From: Bermanella sp040371755
GTDB lineage: Bacteria; Pseudomonadota; Gammaproteobacteria; Pseudomonadales; Oceanobacteraceae
Length of the DNA: 64,000 bases
NCBI RefSeq assembly: GCF_040371755.1
Contig: NZ_BAABWE010000004.1
Coordinates: forward strand, 186,001 to 250,000
Reading direction: 5' to 3'
The notes beneath the pieces are model-generated. The model did no database searches. It was not told the DNA's origin and saw only the letters and a list, made by a program, of their open reading frames with translations. Positions 36,178 to 44,212 of this stretch are shown piece after piece. Both the position numbers and the translations under genes were made by a program. Position 1 is the stretch's first letter, and the number at the start of each line of letters is the position of its first letter.

Positions 36178-36255
36178 ATGAGCAACACCAACCGTTCAAC
36201 GTCCGGATTCCGCATTGGTGATACACCCAGTGCCATAATAAAAGGTAAACAATAA
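36178..36255 (+). CDS. Possible 25-residue leader ORF before the exonuclease gene
   Basis: A 25-codon frame (MSNTNRSTSGFRIGDTPS onward) fills almost the whole gap between the GspE-like and exonuclease genes and its TAA overlaps the next ATG (TAATG), the classic layout for translational coupling. Against it, AAGGA is immediately adjacent to the ATG, too close for a good ribosome site. It could be chance. Confidence 0.25.
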   Translation: MSNTNRSTSGFRIGDTPSAIIKGKQ

Positions 36256-36743
36256 TGGAAGTGCCGGCCATTATCGATTTAGAAGCGTCTGGTTTTGGAC
36301 GTGGCAGCTACCCCATTGAAGTGGGGATTGCATTACAGGATGGCTCAGTCCATGCCTTATTAATACAACCAGCTGAAAGCTGGACCCATTGGGATGAAAG
36401 CGCTGAGGCTATACATGGCATCAGTCGTGAGTATCTGATGGCGCATGGGAAAACCCCTCGTGAAGTTGCTTTATATCTGAATGATATGTGCTCTGGCACC
36501 ACGCTTTACAGTGATGCTTGGAGCTTTGATAGTTCTTGGTTAGGGCGTTTGTTTGATGAGGCAGAAATCATCCAGCGTTTTCGCTTAGATACCATTACTC
36601 GCCTTCTAACAGAAGATGAAATGAGTCACTGGAGCGACACCAAAGATGCCATGGTAAAAGAGCTTCAATTAGAAATACATCGTGCTGCAAACGATGTAAC
36701 GTTACTTCGAGAGACCTTCAAAAGAATAAAAGCCACTTTATAG
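36255..36743 (+). CDS. DEDDh-type 3'-5' exonuclease
   Basis: A 162-residue protein of the DnaQ/RNase T exonuclease fold. The catalytic acidic residues and histidine are visible: Asp and Glu in IIDLEASGFG, Asp in SDAWSFDSSWL, and the HxxxxD motif in HRAANDVTLL. It is a bare nuclease domain without other modules. Substrate (DNA or RNA) cannot be inferred. AAAGG lies nine bases before the ATG, and the gene ends inside its own terminator stem. Confidence 0.85.
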   Translation: MEVPAIIDLEASGFGRGSYPIEVGIALQDGSVHALLIQPAESWTHWDESAEAIHGISREYLMAHGKTPREVALYLNDMCSGTTLYSDAWSFDSSWLGRLFDEAEIIQRFRLDTITRLLTEDEMSHWSDTKDAMVKELQLEIHRAANDVTLLRETFKRIKATL

Positions 36744-36753
36744 TGGTTTTTTA
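36728..36753 (+). terminator. Terminator overlapping the exonuclease stop codon
   Basis: A ten-base stem (AAAAGCCACT with AGTGGTTTTT, one G-U pair) around a TTAT loop, running into six Ts. The TAG stop lies in the descending arm. Confidence 0.7.
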
Positions 36754-37059
36754 TCATTCTATGAATAAATATTCATAAATGCTCTAGACAGCAATTTCCC
36801 GTTCATTTTTAATGGGTGTGCATATTAAGTGATCATAAGAATTAGATGGTGCTGCCAGCCATGTGGTTTTAGCTTAATCACTTAAGCCTGTTACAAAACA
36901 CAACAAATCTCTTTTTGATTTTAACTGAAATCAGCATATAGTATTAGCCTTGTTTAATTAACCAGCCGATATGAGTCTGACATCTCATTAGGTTGTCGTA
37001 GTCTTGGTTTTGTTTGATACTGATTTATTATTAAGCCAATGACATTCAAGGAAGAATAC
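36754..37059. other. AT-rich intergenic region upstream of the GIY-YIG gene
   Basis: About 300 bases with no gene I can support. It contains a short ATGAG/CTCAT hairpin near 36970 and AT-rich promoter-like stretches, none of them convincing. Confidence 0.4.
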
Positions 37060-37356
37060 ATGGTATATCACGTCTATATTCTTAAGTGCAGTGACGGTAC
37101 TTATTACACAGGCCATAGTGATCAACTTGGTAAGCGCCTTGCAGAGCATCACAATCAAGTGTTTTCAGATTGCTATACCGCTACTCGATTACCGGTGGAA
37201 CTGGTTTTTCAACAACCATTTGCAACTCAGCAAGGTGCTATTGCTAACCAGCAACAAATATCCAGCTGGAGCCAAGCTAAGCTAGAAGCTTTTTTGGCGC
37301 AAGGCGAACAATTGGTTTCAGATGTGCCAAAGCCACAGTTTATTGCGCATACCTAA
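37060..37356 (+). CDS. GIY-YIG domain protein (UPF0213/YhbQ-like)
   Basis: A 98-residue single-domain GIY-YIG protein. The two tyrosine motifs are HVYIL and YTGHS, followed by LGKRLAEH with the conserved arginine. The usual Arg-Thr-rich middle reads YTATRLPVELVF, as in small stand-alone family members of uncertain nuclease role. I chose the ATG at 37060 because AAGGA sits six bases upstream and the domain begins at once; the earlier ATG at 37039 adds seven unlikely residues. Confidence 0.85.
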   Translation: MVYHVYILKCSDGTYYTGHSDQLGKRLAEHHNQVFSDCYTATRLPVELVFQQPFATQQGAIANQQQISSWSQAKLEAFLAQGEQLVSDVPKPQFIAHT

Positions 37357-37357
37357 A

Positions 37358-37386
37358 GATTGCCGTTTATAATCTAAACGGCAATC
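37358..37386. terminator. Bidirectional hairpin between GIY-YIG and rsgA
   Basis: A perfect 12-base stem GATTGCCGTTTA/TAAACGGCAATC with a five-base loop between two convergent stop codons. The tails are only modestly T-rich (GTGTTTCT on the plus strand, TTTAG on the minus). Confidence 0.65.
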
Positions 37387-37392
37387 GTGTTT

Positions 37393-38448
37393 CTACTGAT
37401 TTTTTTTCGCTCGCTTTTCATTGATTATTGTACGGTACATTTTCCCAAGATCTCGATCCTTTGCGCGTTTTTCCGCAAGGGTGGCGACGTTGAGTGCCTG
37501 CTCCCGCATGAGTTTGTGATAGCTTTGGAGTCGTCTAAGTTCAAGCTCACCATTAGCAATGGCTTGGTTGACAGCACAGTTTGGTTCGTTCTGATGCTGA
37601 CAGTCATTAAATCGACAGGCTTTTGCTAACTCAGTAATATCAGAGAAAGTTTGCTGAATACCTTCTTCACATTGTGCCAGTTGCAGCTCTCGCATTCCGG
37701 GTGTGTCCAGTAACAGGCCCCCTTGTGGTAAGAAGTGCAGTTGCCTTGAGGTAGTGGTGTGACGACCTTTGCTGTCATCTTCACGAATGCCCTGAGTGGC
37801 GCTGGCGGATGAGTCCTCGTTGGTTAAACCTTTTAAGGTGTTAACCAAGGTGGACTTACCTACCCCGGACGAACCAAGCAGTGCAATGGTTTGACCGCTT
37901 TTGCAAAACTCGTATAGTCCTTTGAGGCTGGTTTCATCGAGCCCGTTAACGGTTTCAATCATTAGGTGATGATCTAATGCGCGCAGAGGCTTTAGATAGT
38001 CGTCAATGTTTTCACACAAGTCTGCTTTGGTTAGCACGACCACAGGCTCACATTGCGCTTCATGGGTAATGGCGAGGTAACGCTCAATCCGGTTTAAATT
38101 AAAATCATCGTTTAATGATGCCACTATAAAAACCGTATCCACATTACTGGCAATGCTCTGCTTTTGTACTTTTGTGCCACTGGCTTTTCTGAAAAAGTAA
38201 CTTTGCCTATCCAGTAAACGTTCAAAGCGTCCTTCTTTGCTCATCAGGACCCAATCGCCAACGGTGAGGCTGGAGACATTTTGGGTTATGGGTAAAGTCC
38301 CTTCCCCTTCTGTAGATAGATATCGATACTGGTTTTTATGTTGCTCAATAATGCGCACAGCATGGCAAGATTCTAACTCTTCAAGACTTAATTGAGTTTG
38401 AAAAAAGTTACGCCAGCCAAGTGCTGGCAGCGTTAAATATGTATTCAT
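37393..38448 (-). CDS. rsgA: Ribosome small subunit GTPase RsgA
   Basis: Circularly permuted GTPase that checks 30S subunit maturation. In the 351 residues an OB-like domain (about 40-100) comes first, then the permuted GTPase order: TKAD (G4), P-loop GSSGVGKST near residue 187, and DTPGMREL (G3). The C-terminal zinc module is seen as CRFNDCQHQNEPNC. The N terminus (LGWRNFFQTQL) is that of a second RsgA subgroup that often coexists with the classical gene near orn and psd, so this may not be the only copy in the genome. AGGG seven bases before the ATG supports the start. Confidence 0.92.
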   Translation of the reverse strand: MNTYLTLPALGWRNFFQTQLSLEELESCHAVRIIEQHKNQYRYLSTEGEGTLPITQNVSSLTVGDWVLMSKEGRFERLLDRQSYFFRKASGTKVQKQSIASNVDTVFIVASLNDDFNLNRIERYLAITHEAQCEPVVVLTKADLCENIDDYLKPLRALDHHLMIETVNGLDETSLKGLYEFCKSGQTIALLGSSGVGKSTLVNTLKGLTNEDSSASATQGIREDDSKGRHTTTSRQLHFLPQGGLLLDTPGMRELQLAQCEEGIQQTFSDITELAKACRFNDCQHQNEPNCAVNQAIANGELELRRLQSYHKLMREQALNVATLAEKRAKDRDLGKMYRTIINEKRAKKNQ

Positions 38449-38633
38449 GTACGAACCCTAAGTAACACTCGTTACTTAAAAAGAAGTTAAATGGGTTGCC
38501 CCAAGTTCAACCTGAATTATCGGCAGGCTGTTTCCGTAAGGGTTTTATATACAATCATCCATATTTCCTCATAGTTTGATGTGTGACCTGTATAGTAGTC
38601 TTTTTTTACATTTGGTCTAGCAATTTATTAGGA

Positions 38634-39530
38634 TTACCCTGAGGCTTTTAGTTCAAAATTAAGGGCTTCTGCTAACGTTTTATGTTGGAACTGGAATCCG
38701 TGGCGGGTCAGAATGCTGGGCAAGACACGGTTACTGCCTAAGAGTAATAACTCCCCCATTTCTCCAAATAACAGTTTTATCATGGTGGACGGCAATGGCA
38801 GAAGACAAGGGCGTCTGAGCTCGGCCGCTAATGTTTGACTGAATATACGATTGGTGACTGGATGTGGGGCGGTTAAATTGACGGGCCCTTGGATGCTAGG
38901 CTCATCTAATAAAAAGGCAATGGCTCGAAGCTCATCTGTGAGGCTGATCCAGCTCATGTATTGCTGGCCGTTACCGATTTTGCCACCGAGACCAAATTTA
39001 AATGCAGGAAGCATTTTTTGAAGTGCTCCGCCATGGTTTGCTAGAACGATACCTGAGCGTATAAAAACAGTGCGAATATTGGCGTTTACAGCAGGCAAAG
39101 CGGCCGCTTCCCATTGTTTAACGATGTCAGTTAAGAAGTTATTGCCAGCTTTACTGGACTCGTCTGTTTCTGTGTGACGGGTATCGCCGTAATAGCCAAT
39201 GGCACTGGCATTTATAAGGACCTTAGGAGGCTCAAAGCGTTTTACAAGGGCTTGTGATAATAATTGGGTGCTTTTCACCCGACTATCAATTAGTGCTTGT
39301 TTTCTTTTCTTGTTCCATGATTTCTCACCAATATTCACGCCATTTAAATTGATGACTGCATCGATAGTAATAGATTCATCAAGGTGAATAATGTCTTGTT
39401 CATGTAGCCAATAAAAACTGCCAGAAGATTTGCCACGGTGCAGTAAATACACTTGATGGCCTTTGCTTTCGAGGTATGGTTTTAAAGCACTTCCAATGAA
39501 GCCGCTTGCACCACTAATGAGAATATTCAT
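38634..39530 (-). CDS. TIGR01777/YfcH-like NAD(P)-binding SDR protein
   Basis: A 298-residue atypical short-chain dehydrogenase-type protein. It begins MNILISGASGFIGSAL, the dinucleotide-binding glycine motif, and carries INLNGVNIGEKSW and ASAIGYYG with a tyrosine typical of the group. Function of YfcH proteins is unknown; a plant and cyanobacterial relative is tied to cell division. The ATG at 39530 starts exactly at the fold; the longer frame begins at a GTG three codons earlier. Confidence 0.88.
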   Translation of the reverse strand: MNILISGASGFIGSALKPYLESKGHQVYLLHRGKSSGSFYWLHEQDIIHLDESITIDAVINLNGVNIGEKSWNKKRKQALIDSRVKSTQLLSQALVKRFEPPKVLINASAIGYYGDTRHTETDESSKAGNNFLTDIVKQWEAAALPAVNANIRTVFIRSGIVLANHGGALQKMLPAFKFGLGGKIGNGQQYMSWISLTDELRAIAFLLDEPSIQGPVNLTAPHPVTNRIFSQTLAAELRRPCLLPLPSTMIKLLFGEMGELLLLGSNRVLPSILTRHGFQFQHKTLAEALNFELKASG

Positions 39531-39592
39531 AGTACGCACTTAATAATATAGACACTATCTTGTACGTGTCAGTACTGGAATTGGATGACACT

Positions 39593-39647
39593 ATGAGTCT
39601 TCAGAATACGTTGGGTTATTCAATTTATAGATACCCTGAAGACTCAT
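39593..39647. repeat. 12-bp perfect inverted repeat
   Basis: ATGAGTCTTCAG at 39593-39604 pairs with CTGAAGACTCAT at 39636-39647 across a 31-base loop. On the plus strand the second arm is followed by TTTTCC; on the minus strand there is no T run. It lies between the small ORF at 39661 and the YfcH-like gene, so it may end or protect a short minus-strand transcript. Confidence 0.55.
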
Positions 39648-39660
39648 TTTCCGTGCTCCA

Positions 39661-39780
39661 CTAAGACTTTACTGGGCGTGGTGTGATACACACCTGATCG
39701 CCATAATAATTGTCAGTGTAATTGCACTTTAGTGGTTGGTTTTGAGTATGCTTTTTAATAATACGCTTAACTAAGTTCAT
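39661..39780 (-). CDS. Possible 39-residue small protein
   Basis: An ATG at 39780 is preceded by AAAAGGA with seven bases spacing, the best ribosome site in this gap, and opens a 39-codon frame. The peptide has a basic N-terminal half (MNLVKRIIKKHTQNQ) and two cysteines separated by eleven residues (CNYTDNYYGDQVC), suggesting a disulfide or metal site. No membrane helix. I know no matching family. It is too short for length statistics; the ribosome site and the amino-acid pattern are the only support. Confidence 0.45.
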   Translation of the reverse strand: MNLVKRIIKKHTQNQPLKCNYTDNYYGDQVCITPRPVKS

Positions 39781-40032
39781 ATGTTTATCCTTTTATTGGT
39801 GGTTGCCCTAAGGCATGCATTAAAGATAAAGGCTGTTAGTGTATTATGATAATTAATTATTACTCTTTGTATGATAGTTTTTACTAATAACCAAAGGACC
39901 TGTCAAAGGCTTGTAGTTAAAACAAAAGCAGTAAATAGAGGAGTACTTAACTGCTGTAAGTCATCTCTGTAATAGTCCTTTACTCTTGGCTCCATGATGC
40001 GTTTCCTGAAAGGGGGTGAAACAATACAATTG
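39781..40032. other. Intergenic region downstream of the EAL gene
   Basis: About 250 AT-rich bases between the EAL-gene stop and the 39-residue ORF. Besides the possible 30-residue frame at 39903-39995 I see no clear terminator. The stretch CCCCCTTTCAGGAAAC just after the EAL gene is notable only as that frame's ribosome site. Confidence 0.4.
39903..39995 (-). CDS. Possible 30-residue small protein
   Basis: A 30-codon frame starting MEPRVKDYYRDDLQQL, with AGGAAA about ten bases before the ATG. The first half is charged with two tyrosines, the second hydrophobic. It lies 37 bases after the EAL gene on the same strand and could be read from that transcript. Weak support. Confidence 0.25.
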   Translation of the reverse strand: MEPRVKDYYRDDLQQLSTPLFTAFVLTTSL

Positions 40033-42540
40033 TTAGATTTTTTTGTTTTGTAGGTACTTCTCTTCAAACTCCTCGAAAGATATGGCTGGACACCAAAAGT
40101 GCCCCTGAGCTCCATCACAATCGATACCTTTGATGTGCTCAAGCTCAGCCCTTGTTTCAATGCCTTCTGCGATGGTTTTAGAATTACTGGAGCGAGCTAG
40201 CTCCACGATAGCTTTGACAATATGCTGTTTTTGCTTATCAATATGAATATTTCGCGTAAACGCGATATCGATTTTGATTTCATCAGGTTCAATATTTTGT
40301 AAGTAGACCATAGAGCTAAAACCAGTACCAAAGTCATCAATTGAAACTGTAAAACCTAGAAGTTTAAGCACTTTAACGGTTTGAATTATTTGCGCTGGGT
40401 TGTCTTGAGCCGCCGATTCGGTGATTTCAAATGTAATCCATTTTGATTCAATATTATAAAACTCTAATCGAGATGCAATAAAAGGCGTGAGTCTTTGTTC
40501 TGACAAATCTAAGGCAGATAAATTGATTGAAATATTGAAGGGCATTTCAAGCATATTTTGTTTATTTAAATCTCCTATCCACTTGAATACACTGGTTATT
40601 ACATATTGTGTAATTTGAAAAACCATACCGCTTTGTTCGGCTAATGGAATAAATAGACCAGGAGAGAATTCTCCAAAATTACGATGAGGCCAACGAATAA
40701 GTGCTTCACCACCAATTAACGATTCATCGGATAAATTAAATTTCGGTTGAATAAATACTTTTAAGTGTTGTTCCTCTAATGCTTCTTGGAGCTCATGAAC
40801 AATTAGTGTGCGCTCGCTTATTGATTTTTCATGATCATGAGAATAAAGAGCCCATTTATTTTTTTGGCGTAAGCTGATGAGTAAAGCAACTTGGGCTTGT
40901 CGATAGGCAGATTCGATATCCTCTGTTACCTCAGCGCAGCCCAGTGTGATACGGATTTGACTATTAAATTCCTTACTTGTTAGCAGACCATCAGATTCTT
41001 CCATCATTTGACTCATAACTTCTGACAAGGTGATATCAATACCGTCTTTAGGTAAATTAATCAGGCACATAACTTGTTCTGATGGCAAAGAGATGAGGTA
41101 GGTATCCTCTCCATTTGGCATAGGAAAGGGGACTGACCAAGTTTTGTTTTTTAAAAAATTAGAAATATTGAGTGTGTGAGAATTATATAGTTTTGTTAAC
41201 GCATTGGGGCCGTATAAACTGGCAACTTCTTTAAACCCAGCCAAATCAGCAATGATAACAAAAGGGTGTTCAAGACGACTTCCGATCTCTGGATACAATT
41301 TTGGTAATTCAGTTTTGAGATAACTAAAATTGGCCACTTGAGTATCAGGATAAATATAAAGTTGATTGAGTAGAGTATTTTCTGCGTGTTTAATCCGGCT
41401 TGCTAGTGCAATAGATAATAAGAATAACTCTATTAAAGTACCAAATAGGAAGCCATGAATAGTTAAAAAATTGGCTGGCAATAAATTAGTGGAATAACCT
41501 ATATCAATTAACGCTCCTGTTAATGGGAATACCCATGAAATCAAATAATACTTGGCCGGCTTGTATCCCTGATTGAATGCAATAAAACCAACATAAACAG
41601 CAAAAATACTGATTAAAAACTGGAAGGGACCAAAATAGGGCATGGTTTGATATTCATAAAATATCAAATTGGTAGCTGCAAAAATAAGAGTTATAACTCT
41701 TAGGGGGAGAAAGAATTTGACATACTTAGGCGCATTTTTTTCACAATCTAAAAAGGAATAAAAAAAGTGCAAACCAAAATAAATCATCATGGTTCCCAAA
41801 AACATGGCATTTTGAGATAACAAAATTTGAATTGATTCGGGCCAAATTTTGAATCCGAAACCGTTTGCCCCTGAAAAATATAAGAACCCCGTTAGGTGAA
41901 ACACTAAATACCATATATAGGTCTTGCTGGGGTGCATGGCGTAAATAAGGACATTAAAGAAGGCCATAGCCAATAGAACAGAGATAACACTGGCCCAAAA
42001 AGAGTCTTGAAATCGCACAAATTCACTGTGGCTGCTTTCGTTATAAATCGTCATAGGCAGCACCGAAGGGCCATTACTTTGTTTTTCAATTAGCAGTGTG
42101 AATGCTTGCTTATTTTTAATAGTAAATTCAAAGTTGACTCCTTTGTATGATTCATCGTTATTTGGTTCTCTATGGGCAAGACCTAAGTTTTTGTGTTTTA
42201 TTAATTTACCATTTTCATAAAGATAGAAATGCAGATGGGTTAATACATGTGTTTGAATATTAATAATACGTTTGTGCGAATGCTCGTCGGCGAAGTGTCC
42301 AAGTAATTTGATTTTATACCAGCTTGTATGCGGCCCTTGCTGGAGTGATGTTTCATAGGCCTGATTGGAAAACGACTGAGAAAACCAGTACTCGGCAGGT
42401 TCTTTCACATGATCTTGGTTGATTACGGTTGATAAAGGGCCATTAAGAGTCATCACAGGTGAATCGTCTATAACGATTTCTGAGGCAAACACATGGCTCA
42501 TGCTTATAACTAAAATGAATATTAAACGTACCAATAGCAC
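40033..42540 (-). CDS. 7TMR-DISM / degenerate GGDEF / EAL cyclic-di-GMP phosphodiesterase
   Basis: An 835-residue membrane sensor. Order: signal peptide (1-20), 7TMR-DISMED2-like periplasmic domain (about 25-150), seven membrane helices (about 180-385), a GGDEF-like domain (about 415-565) whose signature is lost (PNGED near residues 475-479), then an EAL domain (about 580-830). The EAL catalytic set looks complete: Glu612 in GGEALIRW, SINLS, FEITES, DDFGTG, a lysine in EIKID, AEGIET and QGH. So it most likely hydrolyses c-di-GMP under control of a periplasmic signal. The GTG start is supported by GGAGAG four bases upstream. Same sensor architecture as the two kinases at 15-20 kb. Confidence 0.9.
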   Translation of the reverse strand: MLLVRLIFILVISMSHVFASEIVIDDSPVMTLNGPLSTVINQDHVKEPAEYWFSQSFSNQAYETSLQQGPHTSWYKIKLLGHFADEHSHKRIINIQTHVLTHLHFYLYENGKLIKHKNLGLAHREPNNDESYKGVNFEFTIKNKQAFTLLIEKQSNGPSVLPMTIYNESSHSEFVRFQDSFWASVISVLLAMAFFNVLIYAMHPSKTYIWYLVFHLTGFLYFSGANGFGFKIWPESIQILLSQNAMFLGTMMIYFGLHFFYSFLDCEKNAPKYVKFFLPLRVITLIFAATNLIFYEYQTMPYFGPFQFLISIFAVYVGFIAFNQGYKPAKYYLISWVFPLTGALIDIGYSTNLLPANFLTIHGFLFGTLIELFLLSIALASRIKHAENTLLNQLYIYPDTQVANFSYLKTELPKLYPEIGSRLEHPFVIIADLAGFKEVASLYGPNALTKLYNSHTLNISNFLKNKTWSVPFPMPNGEDTYLISLPSEQVMCLINLPKDGIDITLSEVMSQMMEESDGLLTSKEFNSQIRITLGCAEVTEDIESAYRQAQVALLISLRQKNKWALYSHDHEKSISERTLIVHELQEALEEQHLKVFIQPKFNLSDESLIGGEALIRWPHRNFGEFSPGLFIPLAEQSGMVFQITQYVITSVFKWIGDLNKQNMLEMPFNISINLSALDLSEQRLTPFIASRLEFYNIESKWITFEITESAAQDNPAQIIQTVKVLKLLGFTVSIDDFGTGFSSMVYLQNIEPDEIKIDIAFTRNIHIDKQKQHIVKAIVELARSSNSKTIAEGIETRAELEHIKGIDCDGAQGHFWCPAISFEEFEEKYLQNKKI

Positions 42541-42717
42541 AAAACTCTCCGCCTAACTTTGCCCTTAGCTTCTTATAAGCCTAGCTGATTTTTTATTGTT
42601 TTTATTCTAAGGAATGGCTGATGCCGTCTCGCATTTCTTCTCTGTTGTTGCATGTGAACCTGAACTCATTGTTTGGGGGCGCCAGCTATGAGATTGTGGA
42701 GATGCAGGCTAACAAAT

Positions 42718-42966
42718 TTAGAATGACACCGGTTTTTCTACCTCATAGAGTGCGTGTTGAAGATCTTCTAGTTTCTCACTCACTAAAACGCCGGCATCTT
42801 GCAGGCCTTTATTATAAAAAAAGCTGCCAATTTCGCTGGAGAAAAAATCAAGTAAAAATTCGGCATCAAATTGACCAATATCTTGGTCAAGGTTGTGCAA
42901 AAAGTAACGTTTTATTTTTTCTATGGCATCTTTTTTTTGTTGGGAGTCTAATTTTAATTCGCTCAT
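42718..42966 (-). CDS. DUF2164 family protein
   Basis: An 82-residue soluble protein with the DUF2164 pattern: KKDAIEKIKRYFLHNLDQDIGQFDAEFLLDFF is the family core (shown here in part: IKRYFL, LDQDIG, LLDFF), then EIGSFFYNKGLQDA. Function unknown across the family. AGGAAA precedes the ATG at good distance. It starts ten bases after the methyltransferase-like gene, so the two are likely co-transcribed. Confidence 0.85.
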   Translation of the reverse strand: MSELKLDSQQKKDAIEKIKRYFLHNLDQDIGQFDAEFLLDFFSSEIGSFFYNKGLQDAGVLVSEKLEDLQHALYEVEKPVSF

Positions 42967-42976
42967 TTATTTCCTG

Positions 42977-43438
42977 TTATATCCAGCGTCTAACGTGTGT
43001 GCAGTACTGTACATATTGCTCGCCAAATTTCTCTTTTAAAAAATGCTCTTCAGGTTGAATTTGGAAGCGGTTAAGATACCCAACGAAAGCAAAACTTAAC
43101 ATGAGATTGATGATATTTCCTTGGGATAAACTCAAGGCTAGCAAACATAAAACCATACCTACATACATAGGGTTCCTACTAATACGATAGAGCCCGGTAA
43201 TGACTAATGAATTACTTTTATTCGGGGTTCTTGGGTCTACAGTGGTCTTGGCTCGAATAAAACTGACGGCAGCAGGAAAAATAAAGAGAATACCAAGTAT
43301 TAATAAAAATGTAGCGAACAGGGCTTGCCCAGAGAATTGAATGTGAACCGCTAAAGATTGATCAATAAGCCACATTAGAGCAGCAATGAAAAACGTTAGG
43401 GGTAACGGGGGCAAGAGCAATTCTAGCTTGTTTAACAT
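42977..43438 (-). CDS. Isoprenylcysteine-methyltransferase-like (PEMT/ICMT) membrane protein
   Basis: A 153-residue inner-membrane protein with four to five helices and the signature of the small ICMT/phospholipid methyltransferase group: GLYRISRNPMYVG, then EEHFLKEKFGEQYVQYCTHVRRWI at the C terminus (key residues EE, FG, Y and RRW). These proteins use S-adenosylmethionine, but substrates of the bacterial stand-alone forms are mostly unknown. GGGG six bases before the ATG. Between the YeeN-like gene and DUF2164, same strand. Confidence 0.85.
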   Translation of the reverse strand: MLNKLELLLPPLPLTFFIAALMWLIDQSLAVHIQFSGQALFATFLLILGILFIFPAAVSFIRAKTTVDPRTPNKSNSLVITGLYRISRNPMYVGMVLCLLALSLSQGNIINLMLSFAFVGYLNRFQIQPEEHFLKEKFGEQYVQYCTHVRRWI

Positions 43439-43456
43439 GTGATACCCCTTAATGTA

Positions 43457-43480
43457 AGGCTTACTGGAGCCAGTAAGCCT
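43457..43480 (-). repeat. Hairpin between the YeeN-like and methyltransferase-like genes
   Basis: A perfect ten-base stem AGGCTTACTG/CAGTAAGCCT with a GAGC loop. There is no T run on the minus strand, so it is not a clean terminator; it may reduce read-through or protect the upstream mRNA end. Confidence 0.5.
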
Positions 43481-43489
43481 ATGAAGAGA

Positions 43490-44212
43490 CTAGTTTGGTA
43501 GTTCGCCATTGTGGTAAACGTTTTGAACGTCATCCACGTCATCGAGCATTTCTAAGAATTTCTCAAAAATAGGCAAGTCCGCTTCTGGAAGGGGAGCTGT
43601 CTGGTGTGGTACAAATTGGATTTCTTCCACTTCAAATTCTAAGCCTTCAAAGGCGTTTTGTAGAGCCGTTTTTGTTTTGAAGAACTCAGTTTGTGGAGCA
43701 AATACAGTTACCATACCGTTGTCTAATTCAATGTCGGTTACGTCTACATCGTCCATCATTAATGCTTCTAATACAGCCTCTTCGTCTTCACCTTTAAATA
43801 CGAAAATAGCACTGTGATCAAACATATGAGATGCGGAACCCTGTGCACCAATTTTGCATTTTGCTTTATTGAAGCAAGTGCGTACATCACCAAACGTGCG
43901 ATTTGGGTTATCGGTTAGGCATTCTATAATCACCATGGTGCCACCAGGCCCGAAACCTTCATAACGTGCGACATCGTAGTCTTCACCGCCGCCGCCTTTG
44001 GCCTTGTCGATGGCTTTTTCAATTACATGGCTTGGTACTTGGTCTTTTTTAGCTCGATCAATCAAGCTGCGTAGAGAAAGGTTACCGTCGGGGTCGATAC
44101 CGCCTTTTTTGGCGCTTACATAGATTTCACGGCCATATTTACTGTAAACCTTGGTTTTTTGTGCGGCCGTTTTGGCCATAGATTCTTTTCGGTTTTGAAA
44201 GGCGCGACCCAT
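43490..44212 (-). CDS. YebC/PmpR-family protein, YeeN type
   Basis: A 240-residue protein of the YebC/TACO1 family. It has the YeeN-type beginning (MGRAFQNRKESMAKTA rather than MAGHSK), then KYGREIYVSAKKGG, VIEKAIDKAKGGGGEDY, RYEGFGPGGTM, NPNRTFGDVR and a long acidic tail ending DDVQNVYHNGEL. YebC proteins act as transcription regulators or, as shown for several members, help ribosomes pass difficult peptide stretches; which applies to YeeN types is unclear. GAGAG before the ATG supports the start. Confidence 0.93.
   Translation of the reverse strand: MGRAFQNRKESMAKTAAQKTKVYSKYGREIYVSAKKGGIDPDGNLSLRSLIDRAKKDQVPSHVIEKAIDKAKGGGGEDYDVARYEGFGPGGTMVIIECLTDNPNRTFGDVRTCFNKAKCKIGAQGSASHMFDHSAIFVFKGEDEEAVLEALMMDDVDVTDIELDNGMVTVFAPQTEFFKTKTALQNAFEGLEFEVEEIQFVPHQTAPLPEADLPIFEKFLEMLDDVDDVQNVYHNGELPN

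Noticed and set aside
42621..43058. Open frame on the plus strand opposite DUF2164 and the methyltransferase-like gene
   Set aside because: It is antisense to two recognised genes, has no ribosome site or domain, and its sequence looks like a reverse reading of coding DNA.
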